A stretch of 64,000 nucleotides of DNA from Sandaracinobacteroides sp031425455 (GTDB taxonomy: Bacteria; Pseudomonadota; Alphaproteobacteria; Sphingomonadales; Sphingomonadaceae), in assembly GCA_031425455.1 (NCBI GenBank), contig JANPJJ010000090.1:8126-72125 (forward strand). The letters run 5' to 3'. Below, piece by piece: positions 7,724-16,394 of this stretch. A program made the position numbers and the translations under genes. How positions within the stretch are numbered: position 1 is the first letter of the stretch; every line of letters starts with the position of its first letter. Under the pieces are notes generated by a model, which ran no database searches, was not told the DNA's origin, and saw only the letters and a program-made list of their open reading frames with translations.

Positions 7724-8868
7724 GCGCAACGCGGCACCCCGGCCCGTTGATCGTGGGCGGCGGGCTCGCCGGACCGGCGGCGGCCATCTGGCTTGCGCGC
7801 GCCGGGCAGGAGGTGCTGCTGTGGGAAAAGGAACGGGCGCCCGCGCACAAAATCTGTGGCGAGTTCCTGAGCTGGGAGGCGCAAGCCTGGCTTGGTGACC
7901 TGGGCCTCAGCCTGGAGACGCTGGGCGCCGTTGCGATCGATCGCGTGCGGCTGGTGACGGCGGCACGACAGGCGGCGGGGCCGCTCGGGTTCACGGCCCG
8001 CTCGCTCACGCGCCGCACGCTGGATGCGGCATTGCTCGACCTTGCCGCATCGGCGGGCGCCAAGGTGCAGCGCGGCGTGGCCGCGCGCGAGGTCGGCGCG
8101 GACGGGACCGTCTCCGCCGGCTCGGTCGAGGTTCGCCCCGACCAGCTGCTGGTCGCCACCGGCAAGCATAATCTGCGCGGAATCGGCCGTGACGGCGCCG
8201 GGACGCTGAACCACCAGCTCGGGTTCAAGGCTTATTTCCGGCTTGCCCCGGCCGAGCGCACCGACCTTGCAGGCCATGTCGAGCTGATCCTGTTCGCCGG
8301 CGGCTATGCCGGGCTGCAAATGGTGGAGCGCGAGGCGGCCAATCTGTGCTTTCTGGTGTCGCCCGATCGCTGGAAGCGCTGCGACGGCGATTTTATGACG
8401 TTATTGGCCGACCTGTCCGTCGAGGTGCCGCACCTGGGCAAGCGTTTGGCGGGCGCCGTGCCGCTGCTGGACCGACCGCTCGCAATCTCCGGCGTGCCCT
8501 ACGGCTTTCTGCATCCTGCACGCACGGGCGAACCGGGGCGTGCAGGCGAACCGGGCTGGCGGCTGGGCGATCAGGCGGCTGTCATCCCGAGCTTTACCGG
8601 AGACGGCATGAGCCTGGCCCTGCACAGCGCCCGGCTGGCGACGGCAGCGCTGCTGACGGGGCGCGGGGCGGGCGACTATTACCGGGAGCTGCGCCGCGAC
8701 GCCGGCGGCGCAGTGCGGCGCGCGACATGGTTGCAACGGCGGGCGGAAGGCGACCGACTGGGGGAACGGGCAGTGGCGGCACTTGGGCTGGTGCCGGCGC
8801 TGGCGCGGCTGGGGGCGCGGTTCACGCGGCTGTCGGCGGGGGCGGTCGGGCGAGCGCGGATGCTGTAA
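7720..8868 (+). CDS. FAD-dependent oxidoreductase (geranylgeranyl reductase/PHBH-like family)
   Basis: A 382-residue flavoprotein with an N-terminal Rossmann motif GGGLAGPAAAIWLA (residues 13-26) and the acidic end of the second strand (LWEKERAP). A KICGEFLS motif follows, as in geranylgeranyl-reductase-like oxidoreductases. The second FAD motif, GDQAAVIPSFTGDGMSLAL, is at about residues 287-305. As third gene of the polyketide cluster it probably hydroxylates or otherwise oxidises the methylated phenol to a quinone, the role SrsC has in Streptomyces. The start is the last of three ATGAGCG repeats; it gives the N-terminus MSATRHPGPLIVGGG, which best suits the Rossmann fold. Confidence 0.88.
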   Translation: MSATRHPGPLIVGGGLAGPAAAIWLARAGQEVLLWEKERAPAHKICGEFLSWEAQAWLGDLGLSLETLGAVAIDRVRLVTAARQAAGPLGFTARSLTRRTLDAALLDLAASAGAKVQRGVAAREVGADGTVSAGSVEVRPDQLLVATGKHNLRGIGRDGAGTLNHQLGFKAYFRLAPAERTDLAGHVELILFAGGYAGLQMVEREAANLCFLVSPDRWKRCDGDFMTLLADLSVEVPHLGKRLAGAVPLLDRPLAISGVPYGFLHPARTGEPGRAGEPGWRLGDQAAVIPSFTGDGMSLALHSARLATAALLTGRGAGDYYRELRRDAGGAVRRATWLQRRAEGDRLGERAVAALGLVPALARLGARFTRLSAGAVGRARML

Positions 8869-9158
8869 CCCCCTCTCCGTTCAGCCAAATCCGACCTGCG
8901 GTTTTAGGGAAGAGGCGCCTGCCCCAGCGAAGGCTGGGGGCGCGCCAAGTGAGCGGGGTGAGGGGAGGGCGATCTCGTGGGCCGGCCGGCGGCAAAGCCG
9001 CCAAGTCCGGCGGGTTCGTGAGAGCGCAGACAGCAGGAAAGAAGAGCTCGGCAGAGCAGCCCCGTCGGTCCTGTCGGTTGCGGGACTCCCGCAACCGCAG
9101 GCCGACCGAGTTTTCGGCAAGTCTGCCGATTAGCGCTGTGCGCTAACGGCAGCCGCCT
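8869..9158. other. Hairpin-rich non-coding stretch between two convergent genes
   Basis: No convincing gene is seen here. The stretch holds a 7-bp hairpin, CCCCAGC-GAAG-GCTGGGG, at 8922-8939, whose core recurs at 36938-36965. It also has a perfect 9-bp hairpin GGTTGCGGG-ACT-CCCGCAACC at 9076-9096 and a GGCGGC-AAA-GCCGCC hairpin near 8989. The hairpins probably terminate transcription of the polyketide cluster on one side and the SWIB gene on the other. A small RNA is possible but unsupported. Confidence 0.5.
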
Positions 9159-9425
9159 TCAGCTCAAATGTTTCGCCAGATGCTTGTTCATCTCGAACAT
9201 CGTCACGCTGTCCAGCCCGAAGATCGGCTTCAGCTTGGCGTCCGCATTGATCCGGCGCCGGTCTTTCGGGTCCTGCAGGTCGTGCTTCTTGATATAGTCC
9301 CACACCTTCTTCACCACTTCGCCCCGGGCGAGCTTGTCGCTGCCGACGATGGCGGCCAGTTGCGGCGACGGCGTCAGTGGCGTCTGCAGCGCGTTCGGCT
9401 TGGCGGTCGGTTTCTTCTCGGCCAT
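9159..9425 (-). CDS. SWIB/MDM2 domain-containing protein
   Basis: An 88-residue protein that is almost entirely one SWIB domain (about residues 18-86): LAAIVGSDKLARGEVVKKVW, DYIKKHDLQDPKDRR, INADAKLKPIFGLDSV and MFEMNKHLAKHL. In eukaryotes SWIB domains occur in chromatin remodellers. Stand-alone bacterial versions are common in alphaproteobacteria and Chlamydia, but their role is poorly known; a nucleoid or topoisomerase link has been proposed for the chlamydial fusions. The start is the ATG at 9423-9425, preceded by the strong AAGGGAGAGGGA; longer in-frame starts upstream lack a similar site. Confidence 0.9.
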   Translation of the reverse strand: MAEKKPTAKPNALQTPLTPSPQLAAIVGSDKLARGEVVKKVWDYIKKHDLQDPKDRRRINADAKLKPIFGLDSVTMFEMNKHLAKHLS

Positions 9426-9673
9426 ATGTCCCTCTCCCTTTATCCCCGCCGGTACGCAACCGGCTACTCGTTTCACGCGACCCGGCACCGCAGCCCGGTC
9501 CTGTTTGCAAAGACCGGCAACAGGTCGGCCGGCCGATGTGACACCCTCATTCCATCGCTTTGGCCCGGCGTCAAACGCCAAAGCTGCCAATATTGGGCAG
9601 AGTGGTGGTTTTTGCACTTCCACCGCGCGCGATGGCGCCGAAATGCGGGGCCGCTAATGGGGCGTACGCTGGT

Positions 9674-10441
9674 CTACTGTGCCCTTGGGGCAGCAGCGCT
9701 GGCATCCTCCGGAAGCCCGCCAAGCTCGCGGACAAGATTGGTGTAGGCGTCCAGATAGGCGAGCACGATCACCTGCCCGATCTCGGTATTCTCATAGGCG
9801 CCGCCGCCGCCGCCGCCGAAACCGCCGCCCAACATGCCGACGCCGCCGCCGAAGCCGATGTCCTTCTTCTTGGCAAAGCCCTCCACCAGCCGCTCCTGCT
9901 CGGTGGTGCGGGCATTAACGAGCGTCAGCGTGACGTTGGCCTCTTTCTTCTTGATGGAAAGCCCGCCGCCGATTGCCGCGCCTAGCCCGCCACCCAGCGC
10001 ACCGCCGATCAAGCCGCCGAAGCCGCCCCCGCCGGAATTGGCGTTCCGCGTCACCAGATCGGGGACCACGAAGTAATCCGCCGCCTTCACTTGCGCCTTG
10101 CCGATGTTGGAGCCCCTCTGCAATTCCCCCGAATCCGCCAGCGCCCGTTCGATGTTGCGGCTGGCCAGCCCCTTGGAGCGGTCGACCAGGCCGAAGCAGC
10201 CCGATTTCATCACGAAAACCTTGATGATCGCTTCGGGAGAGCCGAGCTGAAGCGGCGCCCACCAGTTATTGTCAGGCTCCACAATGGCAATCGTGCCGAG
10301 CCGTTTGGTGCAGCGCGGAATCTCCGCGGTTTTCTTCACCTGCTCCTTGCGGGCGCCCGATTGCGCCGCTGCCGGCGCGCCTGTCGCCACCAGCATGGCG
10401 GTCGCCGCCAGCGCTGCCCTCATCGTCATCGAAATAGCCAT
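9674..10441 (-). CDS. CsgG/HfaB-family secreted protein with Gly-rich loops
   Basis: A 255-residue protein with a signal peptide (MTMRAALAATAMLVATGAPAAAQ) and a CsgG/HfaB-like core: RNIERALADSGELQRGSNIGKAQVKAADYFVVPDLV in the middle, then Gly-rich GGLIGGALGGGLGAAIGGG, then LTLVNARTTEQERLVEG. CsgG forms the curli secretion pore in the outer membrane, and HfaB serves holdfast attachment in Caulobacter. This copy lacks the lipobox Cys at the signal-peptide end, so it may be periplasmic rather than a lipoprotein pore. No curli subunit genes lie nearby. A second Gly-rich stretch (about residues 205-222) is unusual. Confidence 0.75.
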   Translation of the reverse strand: MAISMTMRAALAATAMLVATGAPAAAQSGARKEQVKKTAEIPRCTKRLGTIAIVEPDNNWWAPLQLGSPEAIIKVFVMKSGCFGLVDRSKGLASRNIERALADSGELQRGSNIGKAQVKAADYFVVPDLVTRNANSGGGGFGGLIGGALGGGLGAAIGGGLSIKKKEANVTLTLVNARTTEQERLVEGFAKKKDIGFGGGVGMLGGGFGGGGGGAYENTEIGQVIVLAYLDAYTNLVRELGGLPEDASAAAPRAQ

Positions 10442-10908
10442 TGTCTTGCCCCTGCTGCCGAACCACCCGCTGCCAAACGCTTGTGCGACCCCACAGGCCT
10501 GTTCCGGCCCTTTCCGGGACGCTGCGCCAGTAGCACGCAGCGCATCGCCGGAGCCTGCCCACTATCGGCAAGCCATGTGCCTGTGCAACCCGGAACCGCG
10601 CCGCTCAGCCGCGTGGCAAGCGGAAACGGTGTTAATGACGCCTCGAATCGTCGGCCTTGCGACAGGGGCTGAAACGATGGTTCCAAACCGTCTCACGGGC
10701 CTTGCTCGCCTGACGCAATCGCCGGAAACTTGCGAAAATGCCACAGTTTGCGACGATTTCTTTCGGCCCAGTGGTAAGCCGTTGCGGCGAAGGTATCACA
10801 AGTTTACAGTTAATGGCCGTGGATGATGCTATTGGCGTGTCGTGTGGCGATTTGAAGGCGTACCCTGCGGGGCTCCCCGCCCGGGCAGCTGAGAACGGAA
10901 GAACAAGA
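10442..10908. promoter_or_regulatory. Divergent intergenic region between the CsgG-like gene and the response regulator
   Basis: This 467-bp stretch separates divergent genes and has no supported coding frame; an open frame from 10738 runs into the regulator but encodes an unrelated, unconserved-looking N-terminus. It must hold promoters for both sides. AT-rich bits such as the region 10795-10815 before the regulator are candidates, but no clear -35/-10 pair stands out. The regulator's own start is marked by GGAAGAA just before the ATG at 10909. Confidence 0.4.
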
Positions 10909-11637
10909 ATGCGGTGCGCAGTCCTGGATGACGATAAGGCCCAGACCGAGCTGGTGGCAAAGCTGCTGGCGGAGGCGGGTTATCAGTGCGAAGTGTTCCA
11001 CCAGGGGCGCTCGTTGGTGAACCGGCTGCGGCAAGACACGTTCGATCTGCTCGTGATCGACTGGAACATGCCCGGCATGTCCGGGATCGAGGTTCTGGAG
11101 ACGGTACGCCAGGGTCAGCACGCCAGCCTGCCGGTCCTGATGATCACCAGCCGTGCCGACGACGAGGATGTGGTGACCGGCTTGTCGGCGGGTGCCGACG
11201 ATTATATCGTGAAGCCGCTGAACCCCGTGATCTTCATGGCGCGTGTGGATGCAGCGCTTCGCCGTGCCAATCTCAACCGGCCGCAGCGTTCGGCAGCGAG
11301 CTTCGGCGTCTATACCTTCGACGTGCCCACCGAAACGGCGACCGTTCACGGCGAGGCGGTGAAGCTGACAGCCAAGGAAATGGCCCTGGCGATGATGCTG
11401 TTCGAGAATCTCTCGCGGCCGCTGTCGCGCAGCTATCTTCTGGAATCGATCTGGGGCCAGAACCCTGAGGCCGAGACCCGCACGCTCGACGCCCATGTGT
11501 CGCGCATCCGCTCCAAGCTGAACCTGCGCGCCGAAAACGGCTATCGCGTGCTTCCGGTCTATTCCTATGGCTACCGGCTGGAGCCGACCAACGCGCTGGT
11601 GACCAGCGACGAGCCCGAACCGGAAGTGGCGACCTGA
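10909..11637 (+). CDS. OmpR/PhoB-type response regulator
   Basis: A 242-residue two-component regulator. The receiver domain (about 1-120) has the acidic pocket LDDDK, the phospho-acceptor Asp51 (LLVIDWNMPGMSG), Thr80 and the conserved Lys102 (DYIVKPLNP). The C-terminal winged helix (about 135-225) has LTAKEMALAMMLFEN and DAHVSRIRSKL. The start is ATG 10909 with GGAAGAA upstream. The stop shares one base with the next start (TGATG), so the FecR/LysM protein is cotranslated, and the CHASE2 kinase two genes on is the likely phosphodonor. Confidence 0.93.
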   Translation: MRCAVLDDDKAQTELVAKLLAEAGYQCEVFHQGRSLVNRLRQDTFDLLVIDWNMPGMSGIEVLETVRQGQHASLPVLMITSRADDEDVVTGLSAGADDYIVKPLNPVIFMARVDAALRRANLNRPQRSAASFGVYTFDVPTETATVHGEAVKLTAKEMALAMMLFENLSRPLSRSYLLESIWGQNPEAETRTLDAHVSRIRSKLNLRAENGYRVLPVYSYGYRLEPTNALVTSDEPEPEVAT

Positions 11638-13934
11638 TGCATCGCGCCGCGCCTGCCTTCCTGCTGCTGTTGGCAGCAACCGCGCCTGCCCTGCCGCAGG
11701 TCACGCGGATGGAGCAGCGCGCGCGGGCCCAGGCCGAGACCAACGACGAGATCATCACCTATGTGACGAAGCCCGGCGATACGCTGCAATCGCTGTCGGC
11801 AAAATGGTTCGTCCGCGCCCAGGACTGGCGCCGCGCACAGGCGCTGAACAAGCTGAAGGACGGCGCAATTCCGGTCGGCACGAAGCTCCGGCTGCGCGCG
11901 ACCTGGCTGAAGACCACGCCGATCAGGGCCGAACTCGCCGCCTTCCGCGGCGACGTGAAGATCGTGACCGCGGGCGAGGCACGCAGCGCCGCCAAGGGCA
12001 TGGCGCTGGCCGAAGGCGACGTGATCGAAACCGGGACCAACGGCTTTGCGACGCTGGTGCTGCCCGATGCCAGCATGGTGTCGCTGCCGTCGGCCAGCCG
12101 GATCCGGCTCGCTCGGCTGCGCCAGGTGCCGATGTCGGAGTCGGTCGATCGCCGCTTCACGCTGGAGCAGGGCAAGTCCGAAGCTCGGGTCACGCCGATG
12201 GCGAACCCGGCGTCGCGCTTCCTGATCACCACGCCGGTCGCGGTGGCCGCCGTCCGCGGCACGATGTTCCGAGTAACCTTCACGCCCGAGAGCATGAAGC
12301 AGGTCACCGAAGTGACCGAGGGCAAGGTCGGCGTCGGCAAGCTGGACAGCAGCGCCAACCTGCGCACGGCCGAAACGCTGGTGCTGGCCGATTTCGGCAA
12401 CATCGCGACCGCCAACGGCGTGTCGCGCGCGTTCGCGCTTCTCGCGGCGCCCGCGATCGAAACGCCCGAGCGCGTGCAGACCGAGAGCGCCGTGACATTC
12501 CGCATCAAGCCGGTGTCCGGCGCGACCCGCTATCGGGTGGAAGTGGCCACCGATGCGCAATTCGTCGACCGGCTGGCCTCGATGGAATTCTCCGGTACGA
12601 CGGCTCGGTTCGAAGGCATCCAGGACGGCAATCTGTTCGTCCGAGCGTTCGCCGTCGACGGCCGCGGTCTCACCGGCAGGCCCGGCGTGGCGCCGTTCGA
12701 GCGCCGGATCGACCCGGCCATTGCGGCGAAGCAGCGCGAGGGCAGGGAACGCGACGAGCGGCTGGCGGCGCTGGAAGCGCTCGGCGAGCGCGAAGACGAT
12801 GGCTATCGTTGGTTCAACCAGCCCGGGCCGGCAACCAGCGCAGACGGCGGCAGCGCCTTGGTGGGCGACGACACGCCCGTGGTCGGCACCGACGAAGCGG
12901 GCGCGCTCGAGGAATTGCCCGAGGAAGGCGATCTGGGCGAAGATCCCTGGGGCATCGATCCCCTGCCAGGCGGTTCAGTCGGCTCAGGCGGCGGCGGAAG
13001 CTCATCGGGCGGCGGCTCATCGGGCGGCGGCTCATCGGGCGGTGGCTCGGCGGGCGGTGGCTCATGGGGCGGTGGCTCATGGGGCGGCGGCTCATCGGGC
13101 GGTGGATCCGGTGGTGGCGGGTCTGGCGGTGGCGGTTCTGGCGGTGGTGGGTCTGGCGGCGGCGGTTCTGGCGGTGGCGGTTCTGGCGGTGGTGGGTCTG
13201 GCGGCGGTGGGTCTGGCGGTGGTGGCACCGGCGGATCGGGTGGCGGCTCTGCCCCCGGCACTGGCGGCACGGACGGTTCCGGTGGCGGCACAGCTCCGGG
13301 CACCGGCGGGTCCGGCGGTTCGGGTGGTTCCGGCGAAGGTGGCGCGTCCGGTGGCACTGGCGGCAGTGCCGGCGGCCCGGGTGGCTCCGGCGGTGCCGGC
13401 GGCTCAGATGGAGGGTCTGGCGGCGGTACCGGCGGAGCAGGCGGCTCTGGTTCAGGTTCAGGCGGTTCGAGCGGTTCGGGTGGCGGCGGCTCGGGCGATG
13501 GCGGTTCAGGCGACGGCGGCACCAGCGGCGGCGGCACCGGTTCGGGTGGGACCGATGGGGTCGGCGGCACAGGCGACGGCACGGACACCGGTGGAACCGG
13601 CGGCTCGGGCGGCAGTGGCGGCGGCGGGACGGGTGGCAGCGGTGGCGGCAGCGATGACGGCGGTTCGGGTACCGGCGGTTCGGGCGGCGGCGGCGTGGTG
13701 GTCATCGTGACCCCGCCCGACCCGCCGACAGGCGTTCCCCCGGGCGGCGGTGGCGCACCTGGCGGTGGCCCCGGTGGTGGTGGTGGAGCCGGCGGCGGCA
13801 GCGGCGGCGGTACGCCTCCGGCGCCGGGCGTGCCGGAACCTGCGGCCTGGGCCATGATGATCGCCGGCTTCGGTCTGATCGGCGCTGCGTTGCGCCGGCG
13901 TCGGCGGCAGATGCCGGGCGGCCGGCTCGCTTGA
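11637..13934 (+). CDS. FecR and LysM domain protein with long Gly/Ser tract and PEPxxWA-CTERM sorting signal
   Basis: A 765-residue exported protein. In order it has a signal peptide (about 1-20), a LysM domain binding peptidoglycan (about 38-88, YVTKPGDTLQSLSAKWF), a FecR domain (about 97-260, with ETGTNGFATLVLPDASMVSL and TPVAVAAVRGTMFRV), an Fn3-like segment (to about 370), an acidic linker, a Gly/Ser/Thr-only tract (about 445-728), and the sorting tail PEPAAWAMMIAGFGLIG followed by RRRRR. FecR domains in such proteins act as periplasmic sensors or assembly modules. It sits between a regulator and a CHASE2 kinase, so a cell-envelope sensing role is inferred. Confidence 0.9.
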   Translation: MHRAAPAFLLLLAATAPALPQVTRMEQRARAQAETNDEIITYVTKPGDTLQSLSAKWFVRAQDWRRAQALNKLKDGAIPVGTKLRLRATWLKTTPIRAELAAFRGDVKIVTAGEARSAAKGMALAEGDVIETGTNGFATLVLPDASMVSLPSASRIRLARLRQVPMSESVDRRFTLEQGKSEARVTPMANPASRFLITTPVAVAAVRGTMFRVTFTPESMKQVTEVTEGKVGVGKLDSSANLRTAETLVLADFGNIATANGVSRAFALLAAPAIETPERVQTESAVTFRIKPVSGATRYRVEVATDAQFVDRLASMEFSGTTARFEGIQDGNLFVRAFAVDGRGLTGRPGVAPFERRIDPAIAAKQREGRERDERLAALEALGEREDDGYRWFNQPGPATSADGGSALVGDDTPVVGTDEAGALEELPEEGDLGEDPWGIDPLPGGSVGSGGGGSSSGGGSSGGGSSGGGSAGGGSWGGGSWGGGSSGGGSGGGGSGGGGSGGGGSGGGGSGGGGSGGGGSGGGGSGGGGTGGSGGGSAPGTGGTDGSGGGTAPGTGGSGGSGGSGEGGASGGTGGSAGGPGGSGGAGGSDGGSGGGTGGAGGSGSGSGGSSGSGGGGSGDGGSGDGGTSGGGTGSGGTDGVGGTGDGTDTGGTGGSGGSGGGGTGGSGGGSDDGGSGTGGSGGGGVVVIVTPPDPPTGVPPGGGGAPGGGPGGGGGAGGGSGGGTPPAPGVPEPAAWAMMIAGFGLIGAALRRRRRQMPGGRLA
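13000..13235 (+). repeat. Coding tandem repeats of about 15 bp giving Gly-Gly-Gly-Ser units
   Basis: Within the FecR/LysM gene the DNA is a run of near-identical 15-bp units. The first block repeats a GGCGGCGGCTCATCG-like unit and the second a GGTGGCGGTTCTGGC-like unit. They encode an almost pure GGGSS/GGGSG linker. Such tracts expand and contract by slippage, so length variation between strains is expected. The low-complexity coding continues with less regular units to about 13,820. Confidence 0.85.
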
Positions 13935-13997
13935 GCCCCGCGCCACGCCGCGCTAGGCGCTTGCCGTGCCGATCTTCATGTTGAACCGCCCACAGTC

Positions 13998-16394
13998 ATG
14001 AACGCGCCGGACCATCCGGTGGCTTCCACAGCAGCGGCGCCCACCGCAGTGCAACCCGAAGGTGCCGCGCCGGCCGAAGAGTTCAGCTTTCGCAGCGGGC
14101 GGATGCTGGCCGAATGGTGGGCCGTGCTCGTCATCGCGACGGTCGCGATCGTTGCGATCAGCTTCCTGTCGCCGCCGGTCCGTGCCGACAACCTGTTCTA
14201 CGATCTGGTACTGCGGCTGAACCCGCCGCCGGCCAGCCAGCGCATCCTGATCGTCGCTATCGACAATCCGAGCCAGGGGGAACTCGGCCGATGGCCCTGG
14301 CCGCGCGAGGTGCACGCCCAGCTGATCGACCAGCTCAGCACGGGCGGAGCCGCCGCGATCGGCTACGACGTGCTGTTCGCGGAGCCCTCGAAGTCGCCGG
14401 GCGCCGATGCGCGCCTGGCCGAGGCCGTCCGCCGCAACGGGCGCGTCGCCTTGTCGTCCTACATCGAGATTCCCGGGCCCAACGGCGCGCCCGCCCGCCG
14501 CGTGCCCCCCGTCGAGCCGTTGAATTCGGCCGCGCGAGGCCATGGCCATGTGCTGGTCCGCCCCGATCGCGACGGGGTGGTGCGCGGGATCGACCGGCTG
14601 GCTGATGCCAATGGGCAACGCAACCTGCACATGGGGGAAGCGGTCGCCGCGATCGTCACCGGCAACGAGCGAGTCCTTGCAGCGCCGCTTCCCGCCCCCG
14701 AAGCGCCGGTTTATGCGCCCGAGCGCGACCTTATCCCGTTTGCCGGCCCGGCCGGCACCTACGCCCAGCTCAGCTTTTCCGATGTCGTCGCCGGGCGGGT
14801 CCCCGCAGACCTGCTGCGCGACCGGATCGTGCTCGTCGGCGCCACGGCGTCCGGGATGGGCGACCGCTTTTCGACCCCGATGTCGGGCACGCTGGAGACG
14901 ATGGCCGGGGTCGAGCTGCACGCCAACTATCTCGACAGCCTGCTGGCAGACCGGATGATCCACGCGGTGCCACCCTGGGCGTGGCAGCTGTTCTCGCTCG
15001 CGCCGGTCTGGATGCTGATGCTGAGCCTGTTGTTCCTCGGCCCGCGCATCAACCTGTGGGTCGGGCTGGGTCTCGGCGTCGGCGTGTTCGTGGTTACGAT
15101 GCTCAGCCTGGCGCTGTTCCGGATCTGGCTGCCCCCCTCGATGGCGCTGATCGCGATTGCGCTGATTTTCCCGCTGTGGGGCTGGCGCCGGCTCGATCTT
15201 GCCAGCCGCTACATGGTGGCCGAACTTCGCGAACTGCGCGCCGAAAAGACGGTGCTGCCGCGCCACCAGCGCGAACTGTCGGGCGATCCGGTGGAGCGCC
15301 AGATCATCCTGATGCACGAGGCGATCCGCGACGTGCGCGATCTTCGCCGCTTCGTCGCTCAATCGCTCGACAGCCTGCCCGATGCCGCCTTGGTCACCGA
15401 TCTCGACGGTCGGGTGCTGATTTCCAACGACGCTGCGGATGCACTGTTCGAGCCGCGCCTTGCCGGCACGCTCTTGAACCGCCCGCTCGACGAGGTGTTC
15501 CGTTGCCTCGATGCCGACCCGCGCCTGCCGGATCCGCGCGCGGTGGAACTGCTCGCCGCCATGCAGGCGATGACCCTTCCTCCCGAAGGGGGCTACGAGA
15601 CGCGGCTGCCCGACGGCACCTCGCTCGAAGTCAGGGTCGCCTTCTTCACCGATGCCGATCGGCGGCCGCTGGGCTGGATCGCGCGTTTCGCCGACATCAC
15701 CCAGCTTCGCGCCTCCGAACGCCAGCGCGAGGATGCGCTCCGCCTGCTGACGCACGACATGCGCGCGCCGCAGGCCTCGATCCTGGCGGTTTTGGAGTCC
15801 GAGGGGAAGAAAGTGCCGCCCGACCTCGCCCGGCGGCTGGAGCGCTACGCCCACCAGACGCTGAGCCTTGCCGACGATTTCGTCCATCTGGCGCGCGCGG
15901 AAAGCGGCCGCTTCGTGGTGGAGACGTTCAACCTGTCGGAAGCGCTGCTCGACGCCGTCGACGATCTCTGGCCGTTGGCCGATGCCAAGCGAATCCGGAT
16001 CATTTCCGACGTGCCCGAGGCGGAGGCGCTGGTCACCGGCGATCGCGCGCTGCTGACACGGGCGCTGGCGAACCTGCTGGGCAATGCCATCAAATACAGC
16101 GACGAGCGCACCACGATCGAGGCGCGCAGCCGGATCGACCCGCGGGAGATCGTGGTCGAGATCGCCGACCAGGGGCGGGGCATCGCCGCCACGGACCTGC
16201 CCAAGCTGTTCGAGCCGTTCCGGCGGCTCGCACCGCCCGAAGGCGCTCCGGCTGCCTCGGCGGCGCCCGGCGCCGGGCTCGGCCTCGCGTTCGTGAAGGC
16301 CGTGGTGGAGCGGCATCGCGGCACCGTCAGCGCCACGTCCGACGAGGGCAAGGGATCGGTGTTCGGCATGCGCATCCCGCGCGCGGCGGATTAG
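13998..16394 (+). CDS. CHASE2-domain sensor histidine kinase
   Basis: A 798-residue membrane kinase. A first membrane helix (about 40-58) precedes an extracytoplasmic CHASE2 sensor domain (about 65-310: FYDLVLRLNPPPASQRILIV, GRWPWPREVHAQLIDQL, GYDVLFAEPS). Three membrane helices follow (about 325-395), then a PAS-like domain (about 455-570), the phospho-acceptor His586 in LLTHDMRAPQASIL, and an ATP-binding domain (NLLGNAIKYSDERT, ADQGRGIAATDLPKLFEPF, GAGLGLAFVKAVV). It lies in the same direction as the regulator and the FecR protein. Its end overlaps the convergent acyl-CoA synthetase by four bases. Confidence 0.93.
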   Translation: MNAPDHPVASTAAAPTAVQPEGAAPAEEFSFRSGRMLAEWWAVLVIATVAIVAISFLSPPVRADNLFYDLVLRLNPPPASQRILIVAIDNPSQGELGRWPWPREVHAQLIDQLSTGGAAAIGYDVLFAEPSKSPGADARLAEAVRRNGRVALSSYIEIPGPNGAPARRVPPVEPLNSAARGHGHVLVRPDRDGVVRGIDRLADANGQRNLHMGEAVAAIVTGNERVLAAPLPAPEAPVYAPERDLIPFAGPAGTYAQLSFSDVVAGRVPADLLRDRIVLVGATASGMGDRFSTPMSGTLETMAGVELHANYLDSLLADRMIHAVPPWAWQLFSLAPVWMLMLSLLFLGPRINLWVGLGLGVGVFVVTMLSLALFRIWLPPSMALIAIALIFPLWGWRRLDLASRYMVAELRELRAEKTVLPRHQRELSGDPVERQIILMHEAIRDVRDLRRFVAQSLDSLPDAALVTDLDGRVLISNDAADALFEPRLAGTLLNRPLDEVFRCLDADPRLPDPRAVELLAAMQAMTLPPEGGYETRLPDGTSLEVRVAFFTDADRRPLGWIARFADITQLRASERQREDALRLLTHDMRAPQASILAVLESEGKKVPPDLARRLERYAHQTLSLADDFVHLARAESGRFVVETFNLSEALLDAVDDLWPLADAKRIRIISDVPEAEALVTGDRALLTRALANLLGNAIKYSDERTTIEARSRIDPREIVVEIADQGRGIAATDLPKLFEPFRRLAPPEGAPAASAAPGAGLGLAFVKAVVERHRGTVSATSDEGKGSVFGMRIPRAAD

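Noticed and set aside
12803..13855. Proline-rich open frame opposite the Gly/Ser tract
   Set aside because: It is just the reverse complement of GGC/TCN repeats (giving Pro and Glu/Arg) and has no independent support.
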